A DNA stretch of 64,000 bases from Mesorhizobium sp. WSM4313 (GTDB lineage: Bacteria > Pseudomonadota > Alphaproteobacteria > Rhizobiales > Rhizobiaceae): the NCBI RefSeq assembly GCF_002294725.1, contig NZ_NSFT01000003.1, forward strand, positions 310,001 through 374,000. Reading direction: 5' to 3'. Position 1 is the stretch's first letter. Each line of letters opens with the position of its first letter. Positions 1-8,740 of the stretch are shown here, piece after piece. The translations under genes and the position numbers were made by a program. The notes under the pieces are model-generated. The model had not been told where the DNA came from. It saw only the letters and a program-made list of their open reading frames with translations, and searched no databases.

Positions 1-181
1 CAGCGCCGGCTACGCGTCGGCCGAGGACATACACCGGGTGGTGAGCGTCGTCCTGCAGTCGCGCTTCGCTGCGGTGCTCAAGACCGCCGAGTGGATCGAT
101 TGCCTGAAGACCGCGAAGTTGCCCGAGCGCGACACGATCTATGCGTCCAACCAGCGGGCCCTGCAGCGGAACGCAGCGTAA
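1..181 (+). CDS. C-terminal end of an unrecognised protein (cut by window edge)
   Basis: An open frame runs from base 2 to a TAA stop at 179-181 and encodes the last 59 residues of a protein; the start lies outside the window. The tail begins SAGYASAEDIHRVVSVV and ends with a polar stretch (NQRALQRNAA). No motif is recognised. It is followed within about 20 bases by a strong intrinsic terminator on the same strand, which supports it being the real end of a transcription unit. Confidence 0.6.
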   Translation, partial: SAGYASAEDIHRVVSVVLQSRFAAVLKTAEWIDCLKTAKLPERDTIYASNQRALQRNAA

Positions 182-201
182 CCCGAAGCCTTCAAAACAA
201 G

Positions 202-230
202 GGCGCCGCCAGGATGCGGCGCCTTTTTCT
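202..230 (+). terminator. Intrinsic terminator of the left-edge gene
   Basis: An 8-bp perfect stem (GGCGCCGC at 202-209 with GCGGCGCC at 216-223), a six-base loop and a run of five T at 224-228 form a classical rho-independent terminator. Confidence 0.85.
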
Positions 231-320
231 TGGCGCCAAATATCCAGCAAGAGCGTGAGCCATTTCACGGACGCCGTTCCGGTATTTTTAGAAAGTCGCC
301 GCGCATGTGAATAAGCGCGG

Positions 321-554
321 ATGGCTCGGGGGGCTGGATTGAAGGCGCGCGTTGCACGAACTTTGGTCGTCCTGACCCTCGCTGTCGGCGCGGCGCTGCT
401 GCCGTGGCCCGCCTTCGCGCAAGTGCCGCCGCATGCGCCAGGCACGATCTGCTTCACCCAATTCTTCTGGTGCTGGGCGCAACCGCCCGGGCCGGCCGGC
501 TATCCCTGCGGATGCCCGTCGCAATATGGCTTCGTGCAGGGTTATCTGGGCTAG
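321..554 (+). CDS. Small secreted cysteine-containing protein, unknown function
   Basis: A 77-residue protein with a good Sec signal peptide: basic N-terminus, hydrophobic core VVLTLAVGAALLPW, and a likely cleavage after PAFA near residue 33. The mature part is only about 44 residues, rich in Pro, Gly, aromatic residues and four Cys (TICF, FWCW, YPCGCP). It lies 15 bases before the next gene and is probably co-transcribed with it. The ATG at 321 has a poor ribosome-binding site; a TTG at 339, in frame and preceded by a run of G, could be the true start and keeps the signal peptide. Not assignable to a family. Confidence 0.5.
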   Translation: MARGAGLKARVARTLVVLTLAVGAALLPWPAFAQVPPHAPGTICFTQFFWCWAQPPGPAGYPCGCPSQYGFVQGYLG

Positions 555-569
555 TCGTCGGGGGGCGCG

Positions 570-1874
570 ATGACGACATTCCACGATCCTCTTGTCTCCG
601 GGTTGCTTGCCGACGCCAAGCTGGTTGCCGGCTACGGCCGCTACGGCGTGTTCAAGGACAGCGCGCTCTTCGCTGCGATCGGCGACGCGGAAAAACTCAG
701 TGACGCGAGCGCAAGCCAGCCCGAGGTCGTCAAACTTCAAACGGTGCTCAACGACTGCTCCAGCACCGTGCCGTTTTCAACCCTGGCTGCGCTGCGCACC
801 GGCTGGTCGCCGGGCGACATGTCGCGCCGGACCGCTCTCGCGACCTATTTCCTCATCGCCCTGTCGGTGACGATGATGATCGTCATCGGCAAGCTGACCT
901 ATGTCTACAACAGGGGCGTCTCGATCAACGCGGAACTGCAGGAGATCGACAACAACGATTTCAGCGCTCGGTTCGGGCAGTCGATCAGGCAGGTCTGGGC
1001 GACCAAGAAGCAATTGAGCTCGGCCGCCGCCCAGCAGGCGTCGGCGACCGATCTGACGCTTCTGAAGGACGCCTATTACAATTCCGTCGACAGCCTGCAT
1101 TCGCTTGACCAGCGTTTTTCCTCGTTGCTGGTGCGGGCGCAGGGGTTCATGACGCAGGAGGCGCCGTTTCCGCTCTGGGGCATGCAATGGGCCTATTGCA
1201 AGTTTTCGGCTTCCTCGGCCAAAGCGGGCGCGCTGCTTGATTTCTCGAACCCCAGGCAGATGGCGATTGACCAGTTCTGCGGCCAGCAAATCGCGCTGGC
1301 GCAACAGCAGAGCGGGGCCGGGAGCAGCCAGCCGCTCAAGCAGTCGGATTTCGATTGCAGGAACAACGGCAACACTCAAGGCGGCATGCAAGTCGTCAGT
1401 TCTACCGGGATGGTCGAAGACGTGAGCGCGGATTTCGACGCGGCGACACGCGATCTGCAGTGCGAAGGCGTCATCACCATCACGCCGAATTCGATTTCGA
1501 TGCTGACACTGCAGGCCAAGACGCTGAGCGAAGTCCTCAGCCCCTATGCGCTGTGGATCCTGCCCGCGCTTTACGGCGCGCTTGGCGGCATCATGTTCCA
1601 CATGCGCATGATCCTGAACCCGCTCTTACCCAATCCGCCGCTGTCGCGGCTCATTCATCGCATTGCGCTGGGCGGGCTTGCCGGGATGATCCTAGCCTGG
1701 TTCATGGCGCCGGGAACCAAGCTCGGCGGCGAGGTGACCGGCATAGGCTTCAGCCTGTTCACCTTCGCTTTCCTGTTCGGCTTCAGCCTCGATATCTTCT
1801 TCGCCATCCTCGACCAGTTCGTCTCGATGTCGGTCGCCGGCATCAAGAAGTTCGGCTCGCCCACGGTGGCGTGA
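570..1874 (+). CDS. Integral membrane protein, unknown function
   Basis: A 434-residue protein preceded by a G-rich ribosome-binding site (GGGGGGCG). One transmembrane helix is visible near residues 88-108 (TYFLIALSVTMMIVIGKLTY); a large polar region of about 220 residues follows, including three Cys, and three further hydrophobic segments close the protein (around 330-350, 365-382 and 392-415). The topology suggests a large extracytoplasmic domain held between one N-terminal and three C-terminal helices. The small secreted protein just upstream is probably expressed with it. I do not recognise the family; involvement in an envelope or secretion apparatus is only a guess. Confidence 0.65.
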   Translation: MTTFHDPLVSGLLADAKLVAGYGRYGVFKDSALFAAIGDAEKLSDASASQPEVVKLQTVLNDCSSTVPFSTLAALRTGWSPGDMSRRTALATYFLIALSVTMMIVIGKLTYVYNRGVSINAELQEIDNNDFSARFGQSIRQVWATKKQLSSAAAQQASATDLTLLKDAYYNSVDSLHSLDQRFSSLLVRAQGFMTQEAPFPLWGMQWAYCKFSASSAKAGALLDFSNPRQMAIDQFCGQQIALAQQQSGAGSSQPLKQSDFDCRNNGNTQGGMQVVSSTGMVEDVSADFDAATRDLQCEGVITITPNSISMLTLQAKTLSEVLSPYALWILPALYGALGGIMFHMRMILNPLLPNPPLSRLIHRIALGGLAGMILAWFMAPGTKLGGEVTGIGFSLFTFAFLFGFSLDIFFAILDQFVSMSVAGIKKFGSPTVA

Positions 1875-1887
1875 AAGCCGGCGAAGA

Positions 1888-1917
1888 AAAAAGGGCGCCG
1901 CGGTGGGGCGGCGCCCT
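1888..1917 (-). terminator. Intrinsic terminator of fhs
   Basis: A 9-bp stem (1894-1902 with 1909-1917) is followed on the minus strand by TTTTTT, placing a classical terminator about 23 bases beyond the fhs stop codon. Confidence 0.85.
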
Positions 1918-1940
1918 TGGGCTTTCAGTTCGAGCAGCGT

Positions 1941-3620
1941 CTAGAACAGGCCCTCGATCTGGCCGGTCTCGTTCAAGAAGATCTTCTCCGAGGACGGCGC
2001 CTTGGGCAGGCCCGGCATGGTCATGACCTCGCCGCAGATGATGACGACGAAGCCGGCGCCGGCCGATAGCCTGACCTCGCGCACCGGCACGGTATGGCCG
2101 GTCGGCGCGCCGCGCAGGTTCGGGTCGGTCGAGAACGAGTACTGGGTCTTGGCCATGCAGACCGGCAGGTTGCCGTAGCCGGCCTGCTCCCAGGCATGCA
2201 GCTGGTCGCGGATCGACTTGTCGGCGATCGCCTCGTCGCCGCGATAGATGCGCTTGACGATGGTGTTGACCTTCTCGAACAGCGGCATCTCGTCCGGGTA
2301 GAGCGGCGAGAACTGTGAGGCGCCGGATTCTGCGATCTCGACCACCTTCCTGGCGAGGTCCTCGATGCCTGCCGAGCCCTGCGCCCAGTGCTTGCACAGG
2401 ATGGCCTCGGCGCCCTGCGCCTTGACGAAGTCCTTCATCGCCTGGATCTCGGTTTCGGTGTCGGTGGTGAAGTGGTTGATCGCCACCACTGCCGGCACGC
2501 CGAACTGCTTCACATTCTCGATATGGCGGCCGAGATTCAGGCAGCCTTTCTTGACCGCCTCGATGTTTTCTTTGCCGAGGTCTTCCTTCTTGACGCCGCC
2601 ATTCATCTTCATGGCGCGCACCGTGGCGACGATGACCGCCGCCGACGGCTTCAGCCCCGCCTTGCGACACTTGATATCGAAGAACTTTTCCGCGCCGAGG
2701 TCGGCGCCGAAGCCGGCTTCGGTGACGACATAGTCGGCAAGCTTCAGCGCTGTCGTGGTGGCGACGACCGAGTTGCAGCCATGCGCGATGTTGGCGAACG
2801 GGCCGCCATGCACGAAGGCCGGGTTGTTCTCCAGCGTCTGCACCAAATTGGGCTGCATGGCGTCCTTGAGCAGAACTGCCATGGCGCCGTCGGCCTTGAG
2901 GTCGCGGGCATAGACCGGCGACTTGTCGCGGCGGTAGGCGACGATGATGTCGCCGAGGCGCTTCTCGAGGTCCTTGAGGTCGGTGGAGAGGCACAGGATC
3001 GCCATGACTTCGGAAGCCACGGTGATGTCGAAGCCGGCTTCGCGCGGATAACCGTTGGCGACGCCGCCGAGCGAGCAGATGATCTCGCGCAGCGCCCGAT
3101 CGTTCATGTCCATAACGCGGCGCCAGGCGACGCGGCGAGTATCGATGCCGAGCTCGTTGCCCCAATAGATGTGGTTGTCGATCAGCGCGGACAGCAAATT
3201 ATGCGCGGTGGTGATGGCGTGGAAGTCGCCGGTGAAGTGAAGGTTCATGTCCTCCATCGGCACCACCTGGGCGAGGCCGCCGCCGGCGGCGCCGCCCTTG
3301 ACGCCGAAATTCGGTCCGAGCGAGGCCTCGCGGATGCAGACGATCGCCTTCTTGCCGATGCGATTGAGGCCATCGCCAAGGCCGACCGTGGTGGTGGTCT
3401 TGCCTTCGCCGGCCGGCGTCGGGTTGATGGCGGTGACCAGGATCAGCTTGCCGTCCTTCCTGTCCTTCACCGACTTGATGAACTCGGCCGAGACCTTCGC
3501 CTTGTCGTGGCCATAGGGCAAGAGATGCTCGTTCGGGATGCCGATCTTGGCGCCGATCTCCTGGATCGGTTTCTTCCTGGCGGCGCGCGCGATCTCGATG
3601 TCGGACTTCACTTCGGCCAT
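1941..3620 (-). CDS. fhs: Formate-tetrahydrofolate ligase
   Basis: Cytosolic enzyme that joins formate to tetrahydrofolate with ATP to give 10-formyl-THF, feeding one-carbon units to purine and formyl-Met synthesis. The 559-residue length is normal for the family. The ATP-binding loop [10 protein letters not shown] sits at 68-77, followed by conserved stretches [19 protein letters not shown] and [19 protein letters not shown]; the C-terminal region has [10 protein letters not shown] and [10 protein letters not shown], all family hallmarks. The start has a strong ribosome-binding site (AGAGGAAAG). It is a single-gene unit ended by the terminator at 1888-1917; its promoter must lie in 3621-3934. 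Confidence 0.97.
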   Translation of the reverse strand: MAEVKSDIEIARAARKKPIQEIGAKIGIPNEHLLPYGHDKAKVSAEFIKSVKDRKDGKLILVTAINPTPAGEGKTTTTVGLGDGLNRIGKKAIVCIREASLGPNFGVKGGAAGGGLAQVVPMEDMNLHFTGDFHAITTAHNLLSALIDNHIYWGNELGIDTRRVAWRRVMDMNDRALREIICSLGGVANGYPREAGFDITVASEVMAILCLSTDLKDLEKRLGDIIVAYRRDKSPVYARDLKADGAMAVLLKDAMQPNLVQTLENNPAFVHGGPFANIAHGCNSVVATTTALKLADYVVTEAGFGADLGAEKFFDIKCRKAGLKPSAAVIVATVRAMKMNGGVKKEDLGKENIEAVKKGCLNLGRHIENVKQFGVPAVVAINHFTTDTETEIQAMKDFVKAQGAEAILCKHWAQGSAGIEDLARKVVEIAESGASQFSPLYPDEMPLFEKVNTIVKRIYRGDEAIADKSIRDQLHAWEQAGYGNLPVCMAKTQYSFSTDPNLRGAPTGHTVPVREVRLSAGAGFVVIICGEVMTMPGLPKAPSSEKIFLNETGQIEGLF

Positions 3621-3934
3621 GACGGCTTTCCTCTGGATTGGGCGGTGGAAGGGACGGTTTTGATCATTTGTGCATGTTCGAAACGCCGCGCGGGCGCAAG
3701 GGTAAGTTCTAACCCTGTCGCGGCCGCGGCGTCAACTTCCATGCAACTAAGTTTCCTGCAAAGAAAAACTGCTGTTCCCGGTCCGACCCTGTTCGGGTCT
3801 TCGGCCCCGGTCGCTTGCGGCGTATAGAAGCCAGAGCCAAGACCGTTCCGCCGTCTCAAAACAGCCGCTGAATACGCGAAAAGCGACAGAGGCGACGGCG
3901 CAAATCCACCATCGCCGTGTCGCCTCGAAAGGCG
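3621..3934. other. Intergenic region upstream of fhs, with a hairpin at its left-strand end
   Basis: A 314-base gap without a convincing gene. It must hold the fhs promoter (minus strand). A hairpin at 3889-3926 (GAGGCGAC/GTCGCCTC outer stem, GGCG/CGCC inner stem) lies just beyond the stop codon of the DUF2333 gene and is followed on the minus strand by TTTT, so it may terminate that unit. No known folate- or ZTP-type riboswitch core was recognised. Confidence 0.45.
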
Positions 3935-5059
3935 CTATTGCGTGAGCACGTTGCTGATCTCGACCATGTTGGAGCGCACGCGCAGGATGTAGAAGCCCAT
4001 CGTCGTCAGATGCGTCGGCAGGAGCCAACCGTCTTCGCGGCCGTTGGCGATGATGAAGGGCTGGATGCGCAGCGCCGAGACGAATTGCGAATCCATCGTG
4101 TCCCAAAGGCTCTGCAGGTGCTTTTCCTTGATCACGTCGTCGAAGTCGGCCTGGGCGCCCTTCATCAAGCCGTAATATGCATAGAGCTGACCATAGGCGA
4201 ACCAGAAGCGGTCATCGGCGCGGGTATCGAACCAGCCATCATTGTGGTTTTCCGCGCGCTCCTTGAGGATGGCCGAGGTCGATCCGATGTCCGAGGAGAT
4301 GCGGTCGATATATTGCTTCAGATTGTCGGCACGGGCGTCGAACGTCGCCTGGCAGGTGGCCAGCCGGGCGTTGAAGTTTCGCAGCTTGCGCACCGCGTCG
4401 CGATAATAGCTCGGCGTCGGCGTCTTGGGGCCGAACGGGTTCAGGCCGAAATACCAGGTGTATTCATCGAACTGCAGATTGCCGCGCGCATCCTGCAGGT
4501 CGGCGTCGATCTGCGATGTCGTGCGCACGCGGCCGAGATTGTCGGCAAGCTCGGTCGCGGTGCGCCGCACCGCCTGGTTGATGCCGCGCTGGAAGGAGGC
4601 CTTGTTGTCCATCCAGGGCGTGTGGTCCCAATCGATGCCGAACAAGCCGAGCTTGTAGAGGATCATCGAGGAGATCCAGGCATTCTGGTTGACGTTGAAG
4701 TCCGTCAAATCGGCGGCAACCTGGGCGATCGCCGAGTTGCCGCATGTCTTGGCCGTATCAGTGCCGCTGCCGGCTGAAACCTGCTCGCCCGCCGACACGT
4801 TCCGCTTCTCGAACGTGTAGGTGTCGGGATAGTTCGGGTTGAAATTGTTCCACCACTGCGTGGCGTAGAAGAAATTGGCATAGAGGCCGATCAATACCAG
4901 AACGGCAAGGCCGACCACCGCCTTCAGAATCCAGCCGCGCTGGCCGTACCAGCGGCCAACCCACATGAACGGCCACAGGATGAGGCCGATGACGAAGCCG
5001 ATGCCGCGGCCGATCCATTGAAAAATCCGGGTGAAGAAGTTCACGATCGGGTCGAGCAT
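3935..5059 (-). CDS. DUF2333 family membrane-anchored protein
   Basis: A 374-residue protein with two hydrophobic helices at the N-terminus (about 13-34 and 45-66, WILKAVVGLAVLVLIGLYAN) separated by an aromatic and basic loop, then a large polar domain that should lie in the periplasm. The family (DUF2333) is conserved in Proteobacteria without assigned function. It is the last gene of the minus-strand run that begins at 11009; a 217-base gap filled with RIME-like repeats separates it from the 434-aa gene upstream, so co-transcription is likely but not certain. It would be the membrane component of that cluster. Confidence 0.8.
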   Translation of the reverse strand: MLDPIVNFFTRIFQWIGRGIGFVIGLILWPFMWVGRWYGQRGWILKAVVGLAVLVLIGLYANFFYATQWWNNFNPNYPDTYTFEKRNVSAGEQVSAGSGTDTAKTCGNSAIAQVAADLTDFNVNQNAWISSMILYKLGLFGIDWDHTPWMDNKASFQRGINQAVRRTATELADNLGRVRTTSQIDADLQDARGNLQFDEYTWYFGLNPFGPKTPTPSYYRDAVRKLRNFNARLATCQATFDARADNLKQYIDRISSDIGSTSAILKERAENHNDGWFDTRADDRFWFAYGQLYAYYGLMKGAQADFDDVIKEKHLQSLWDTMDSQFVSALRIQPFIIANGREDGWLLPTHLTTMGFYILRVRSNMVEISNVLTQ

Positions 5060-5075
5060 GGCTGTGGCACCCCTC

Positions 5076-5280
5076 AGAGCATTTCACCGTTTCAAGGGAA
5101 ATGGCGATCTGCCCTAACCCTTTGTTTTGGCGCAATTCCGGGCGGAAAACCGCCCACATTTTTCCTGGAATTGCTCTAGATCAGAATAACGTTTCGTTGA
5201 AACGTCATCCTGATCTAACTCTTTGTTGGAGCATGATTTCCCCCGAAAACCGGTTCCCACTTTTCGGAATCATGCTCTAG
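5076..5280. repeat. RIME-like mosaic repeat, three modules
   Basis: Three modules follow each other. Module A (5076-5178) starts AGAGCATTTCACCGTTTC and ends TTCCTGGAATTGCTCTAG, the same layout as the elements at 11319 and 16601. Module C (about 5176-5218) is a hairpin with TAGATCAGAATAACG and its near complement. Module B (5229-5280) is a palindrome with GAGCATGATT and AATCATGCTC arms around ACCGGTTCCCACTTTTCGG; it recurs at 57585 and 58377. The terminal CTAG contains the stop codon of the gene at 5277-6581. Confidence 0.85.
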
Positions 5281-6581
5281 TCAGTCAAACCGTAAAGGCG
5301 CGCGCGGAACGCCGCCTTGTCCTTCAGATATGTGGTTTTCAGAACGTCCACAACATGGCTTCGCCAGGCGTCGCTGAAGCCGTCATAATCCTTGTAGAAG
5401 CCGGGCTTGTTGAAGACGTAGCGCGACACGAAGTCCTGCGGCACGAAATCCGAGATCAGCTGGTTGGTCAGCCAGGCATCGGGATGATCGGGCTTGGCGC
5501 GCACGACGAGGAAACGCTGGCGCGGCGACACATCCTCGATCTTGAGATGGCCGAGCTGGGCGATCTCGCGCTTGGCGGCGTTGAGGAACGGGAAATTGCC
5601 GTCGCTGGCGATCAGGTCGGCGTGGCCAAGGATCCAGGTCTGCAGCCAGACCTTGTCGACATCGGTCAGATTGCGGTTGGGCTCGGCATCGCGGATCAGC
5701 GCCCGCACGATCATTTCGGCGCGGTGTTCGAGATAACCGGAAGTCTCGATCCAGGAGGCGCGCGGCAGGTCGAGGCGGCCGGTGGCGGCCAGGAAGCCGA
5801 ACACCTTGTCGGCGTCATTGATCGACAGATAGCTCACCTGCCAGGGGCGCGAGCGGCGGAACCCGGGAGCGGCCGGATCGCTGATCACCGTCGTCATGTC
5901 GGGGTCGACGAAGACATAGAGCCCGCCGAAATGGCTGGTCCAGTAGGCATTGTGGCGGAAGATCACTTGGTCCGGCACCAGCGCGTTCTCGCGGATGTCG
6001 CCGCAGACCTTGGCAAGGTCGACCATGCGCTCAAGCATGGCGTCGTCGCGCCAGGCGTCAGGCTCCTGCCTCAGCCGGTCGACGAGCTTGCCGAGCTCGG
6101 CCGCCTTGCCGAGCACGTCCTCGGCTGACAACACCTTGAACTCGACCTGGTTGATCGACAGCAGGTCCTCGATATCGTTGACCTTGGGAACCGAGTCCTC
6201 GATCTCGCCGTAGATGACGTCCTTGATGGTCAGCGCGTCGATGGCGCGCTGGTTCTTCGACATGAACTCGAACATCAGCTGCGAGGTGTTGGAGAAGGCG
6301 GTGTGGACCACCGGCAGGTCGATCTGCGACGGCGTCAGGATGATGAAACGGCGGTTGACCTCGTTGGGATCGAGATAGTCGTAGTCGCCGCATTCCTCGG
6401 CGATTTCGGGCGAGAAGCCGGTGCGGTCGATCTGGAAGCTCGCAAGCTTGGTGGGCTCGAGGCCGAAAGCGGCAAGCGCCTTGTTGTAGCGCTGGATGAG
6501 ATGCGGCTCGTCGATGGCGAGCAGCCTGCCGTAGATCAGCTCGTTGTCGCGCAGAAGGTCGGGTTTCTTGGCTGCTTTCAT
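5277..6581 (-). CDS. Conserved protein of unknown function in the AAA+ ATPase cluster (434 aa)
   Basis: A 434-residue soluble protein without signal peptide or membrane helix. It reads as a compact alpha/beta protein with acidic surface and several conserved-looking blocks (HTAFSNTSQLMFEFMSKNQ, VIFRHNAYWTSHFGGLYVFV). The start is placed at ATG 6581 (MKAAKKPDLL) because it has a good ribosome-binding site (GAAGGA); the 54 codons that remain open further upstream only translate a palindromic repeat. The TAG stop at 5277-5279 also lies in a repeat. It sits 225 bases after the AAA+ gene and before the DUF2333 gene. Function unknown; its place in the cluster suggests a partner of the ATPase. Confidence 0.85.
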   Translation of the reverse strand: MKAAKKPDLLRDNELIYGRLLAIDEPHLIQRYNKALAAFGLEPTKLASFQIDRTGFSPEIAEECGDYDYLDPNEVNRRFIILTPSQIDLPVVHTAFSNTSQLMFEFMSKNQRAIDALTIKDVIYGEIEDSVPKVNDIEDLLSINQVEFKVLSAEDVLGKAAELGKLVDRLRQEPDAWRDDAMLERMVDLAKVCGDIRENALVPDQVIFRHNAYWTSHFGGLYVFVDPDMTTVISDPAAPGFRRSRPWQVSYLSINDADKVFGFLAATGRLDLPRASWIETSGYLEHRAEMIVRALIRDAEPNRNLTDVDKVWLQTWILGHADLIASDGNFPFLNAAKREIAQLGHLKIEDVSPRQRFLVVRAKPDHPDAWLTNQLISDFVPQDFVSRYVFNKPGFYKDYDGFSDAWRSHVVDVLKTTYLKDKAAFRARLYGLTD

Positions 6582-6584
6582 CTG

Positions 6585-6791
6585 TCCTTCTCCCCGTTCA
6601 CGGGGAGAAGGTGCCCGATGGGCGGATGAGGGGCAGCGCACTCTTCCCTTCTCCCCTTGTGGGAGAAGGTGGATCGGCGCGATAGCGCCGAGACGGATGA
6701 GGGGTGTTCCAGCGGAGTGAGACGCTGGCGTTCCCTGGAGCACCCCTCATCCGTCGCCTTCGGCGACACCTTCTCCCACAAGGGGAGAAGG
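6585..6791. repeat. CTTCTCCCC-type palindromic repeats (two in tandem)
   Basis: A short unit at 6585-6612 (CCTTCTCCCC/GGGGAGAAGG) and a long palindrome at 6647-6791 with arms CTTCTCCCCTTGTGGGAGAA and its complement, and inner arms CGGATGAGGGGTG/CACCCCTCATCCG. The same long element recurs at 26024-26251 and 54137-54281. The short unit overlaps the ribosome-binding site of the gene starting at 6581. Confidence 0.9.
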
Positions 6792-6806
6792 CGAGGTCGG
6801 CGCAGC

Positions 6807-8717
6807 TCACGCATTCCACAGCCCCTTCTTCTTCAACTCCTCCATCTCGCGTGCTGCGCGCTCGCGCAGCCTGGCGTCGCGCAGGAGCTTCTCCACGGCG
6901 GCGTCGTCGGATTTATCGGAATAGCGGAACTCGGAATCGGCGTAGCGGTTGATCTCCTGCATGACCATGTCCATCGAGAACGGTCCGCGCAGTTCCTCGA
7001 TCATCGCCTTCTTGTCGTCGTAGCTCTTGTGCATGAAGGCTTCCGGCTTCTCGAACCAGTCGTCCGGCAGCTCGATGTCCATGGCGCGCATTTTTATCGC
7101 GTCGGTGACGTTCTTGATGGCGCGGCCGGTGAAGCGCGGCTCGGCGTCCTTGATCATGTGCAGATAGGTGCCGACATCGGCCATGGTCTTCGGCGCGCCG
7201 TTTTCCTTCATGTAGCGCTCATAGACCTTCATCAGCCCGTCTTCCTGCGGCTTTTCGTGCTCTTCATAAGCTTCGGCCACGGCGCGCCGGATTTCCTGCG
7301 CGGCATAGAGCTCGTGCTTGCCAAGCGGGATCTCGTGGTTCTTGCCGGCAAGCAGCACGAAGATGTCGATATAGTCGTCGCGCGTCTGCGGGCCGTCGAC
7401 CAGCCAGCGCGCGCCGGCGCGCTGGCGCAGCGCGTCGTCGACATTTTCCGGATAGTTGGAGAACATGCCGAAGGAGCAATTGCCGCGCACCACCGTCGAG
7501 GCGCCGGCGAAGGCGTCCATCAGGACGCCGGTGATCTCCTGCTGACCGGCGGAAGCACGGTCGTCGGAACGGCGCGCCGCCACCTGGTCGATGTCGTCGA
7601 TGGTGCCGAAGCCGATGACGCGCGGATTGAGCACGTTGTTGATGAACTGTCGGCAGTTCTGGCCCGACTTGCCCTGGTAGGACGAGATCTGGTCGACGCC
7701 GAAATTCTCATAGGCGAAGGGATAGCCGGCGACCTGGCAGTAGCCGTTGACGAGGCCGGCGATCATCTGGATCAGCGTCGTCTTGCCGGTGCCCGGCGCC
7801 CCGTCGCCGATGAAGGTGAACAGGAACCCGCCGAGCTCGACGAAGGGGTTCAGCTCGCGCTCGAAGTCGTAGGCCATGAGCATCTTGGCCAGCCTGACCG
7901 ACTGGAATTTGGCGATGTGGTTGCCGATGACCTCTTCCGGTTTCTTGAAGGTCATCACCAGCGGCTTGGTGCGCTTGCCGGGCGCGACGTCGAAACCATC
8001 GAGGGTGAAATCGTCGACGTCGATACGGATATGCGCATTTTCGAACGGGCCAATGCCGTCGAAGCGACCTTTGCGCGCAAGCAACCCGTCGATGGCGACG
8101 CGGGCGAAGGCGCGAGCGCGCGTCGTCAGGTCGGCGTCGTCCTTCGAGCCGGCTATTGCCTTGTCGAGACCGGCGATGATCGACTTGACCGCGTCCTGCG
8201 GTGTGTCGAACAGGAAGTCGGGCTCGGGGGTGTCGTTCGGCGCCTCGCCATCGCTGTCGATCAGCTGGAACAGATACGAAGCGAAACTGAAGGCGGAAAC
8301 GTAAGCCGAGGCCGACAGAAGCTTCTTGAAGGTGGCTGCCTCATCGCCTTCCAGCGGCGCACGCGCATTCCTCGCCTGCAGGCTTTCGAGGTCGGAGCCT
8401 TCGGCGAAGACGTCGGATATGGCGAGCGCGATCGCCAGGCCGCGGCGGGCGCGGTAGAGCAGCGTGTGCTGCGGGATGCTCATCAACTGGTCGTCGGGAT
8501 GAATGGCCGCTACTGTTTTCGTGAGCTCGACCTCGCGCGTGCGGCGCACCGAGCCGACCGACACGGTCGAGACGAAGCGGCGGTTGGTGCCGGCAAGCGC
8601 CGTGCCGGATTCGCGCGAAGGGTCCTCCAGCACGACGATGCGGGTGATGAAGCTCTGCGCGGTCGCGCGGTGCTTTTCGATTGCGGCTTCCGAGATCGTG
8701 GTCAGGCCGGTGTCCAT
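6807..8717 (-). CDS. AAA+ family ATPase with a long unique N-terminal region
   Basis: A 636-residue protein. About 300 residues of unrecognised sequence precede one AAA+ core: Walker A GAPGTGKTT at 306-314, Walker B VIGFGTIDDID at 367-377, a sensor 1 Asn in FGMFSNYP near 421 and a likely Arg finger in DDALRQRAGAR at 428-437. A helical region after the core includes charged repeats and ends ERAAREMEELKKKG. The domain set suggests an ATP-driven remodelling machine acting on a partner. The ATG at 8717 has a GGAG ribosome-binding site. It lies 23 bases after the 381-aa gene and is probably translated from the same mRNA. The specific substrate is unknown. Confidence 0.9.
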   Translation of the reverse strand: MDTGLTTISEAAIEKHRATAQSFITRIVVLEDPSRESGTALAGTNRRFVSTVSVGSVRRTREVELTKTVAAIHPDDQLMSIPQHTLLYRARRGLAIALAISDVFAEGSDLESLQARNARAPLEGDEAATFKKLLSASAYVSAFSFASYLFQLIDSDGEAPNDTPEPDFLFDTPQDAVKSIIAGLDKAIAGSKDDADLTTRARAFARVAIDGLLARKGRFDGIGPFENAHIRIDVDDFTLDGFDVAPGKRTKPLVMTFKKPEEVIGNHIAKFQSVRLAKMLMAYDFERELNPFVELGGFLFTFIGDGAPGTGKTTLIQMIAGLVNGYCQVAGYPFAYENFGVDQISSYQGKSGQNCRQFINNVLNPRVIGFGTIDDIDQVAARRSDDRASAGQQEITGVLMDAFAGASTVVRGNCSFGMFSNYPENVDDALRQRAGARWLVDGPQTRDDYIDIFVLLAGKNHEIPLGKHELYAAQEIRRAVAEAYEEHEKPQEDGLMKVYERYMKENGAPKTMADVGTYLHMIKDAEPRFTGRAIKNVTDAIKMRAMDIELPDDWFEKPEAFMHKSYDDKKAMIEELRGPFSMDMVMQEINRYADSEFRYSDKSDDAAVEKLLRDARLRERAAREMEELKKKGLWNA

Positions 8718-8740
8718 GAAGGATGCTCCGCGATTGACGG

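Noticed and set aside
3621..3934. ZTP/pfl-type riboswitch upstream of fhs
   Set aside because: The conserved terminal CCGCCUGGGCA-like segment near the start codon and the first hairpin core could not be found.
6582..6743. N-terminal extension of the 434-aa protein
   Set aside because: The 54 extra codons translate a palindromic repeat (GEKGRVRCPSS-like peptide), and a good ribosome-binding site lies before ATG 6581.
6585..6791. Possible CRISPR array because of repeated short units
   Set aside because: Units are palindromic arms of one intergenic element with no regular spacers.
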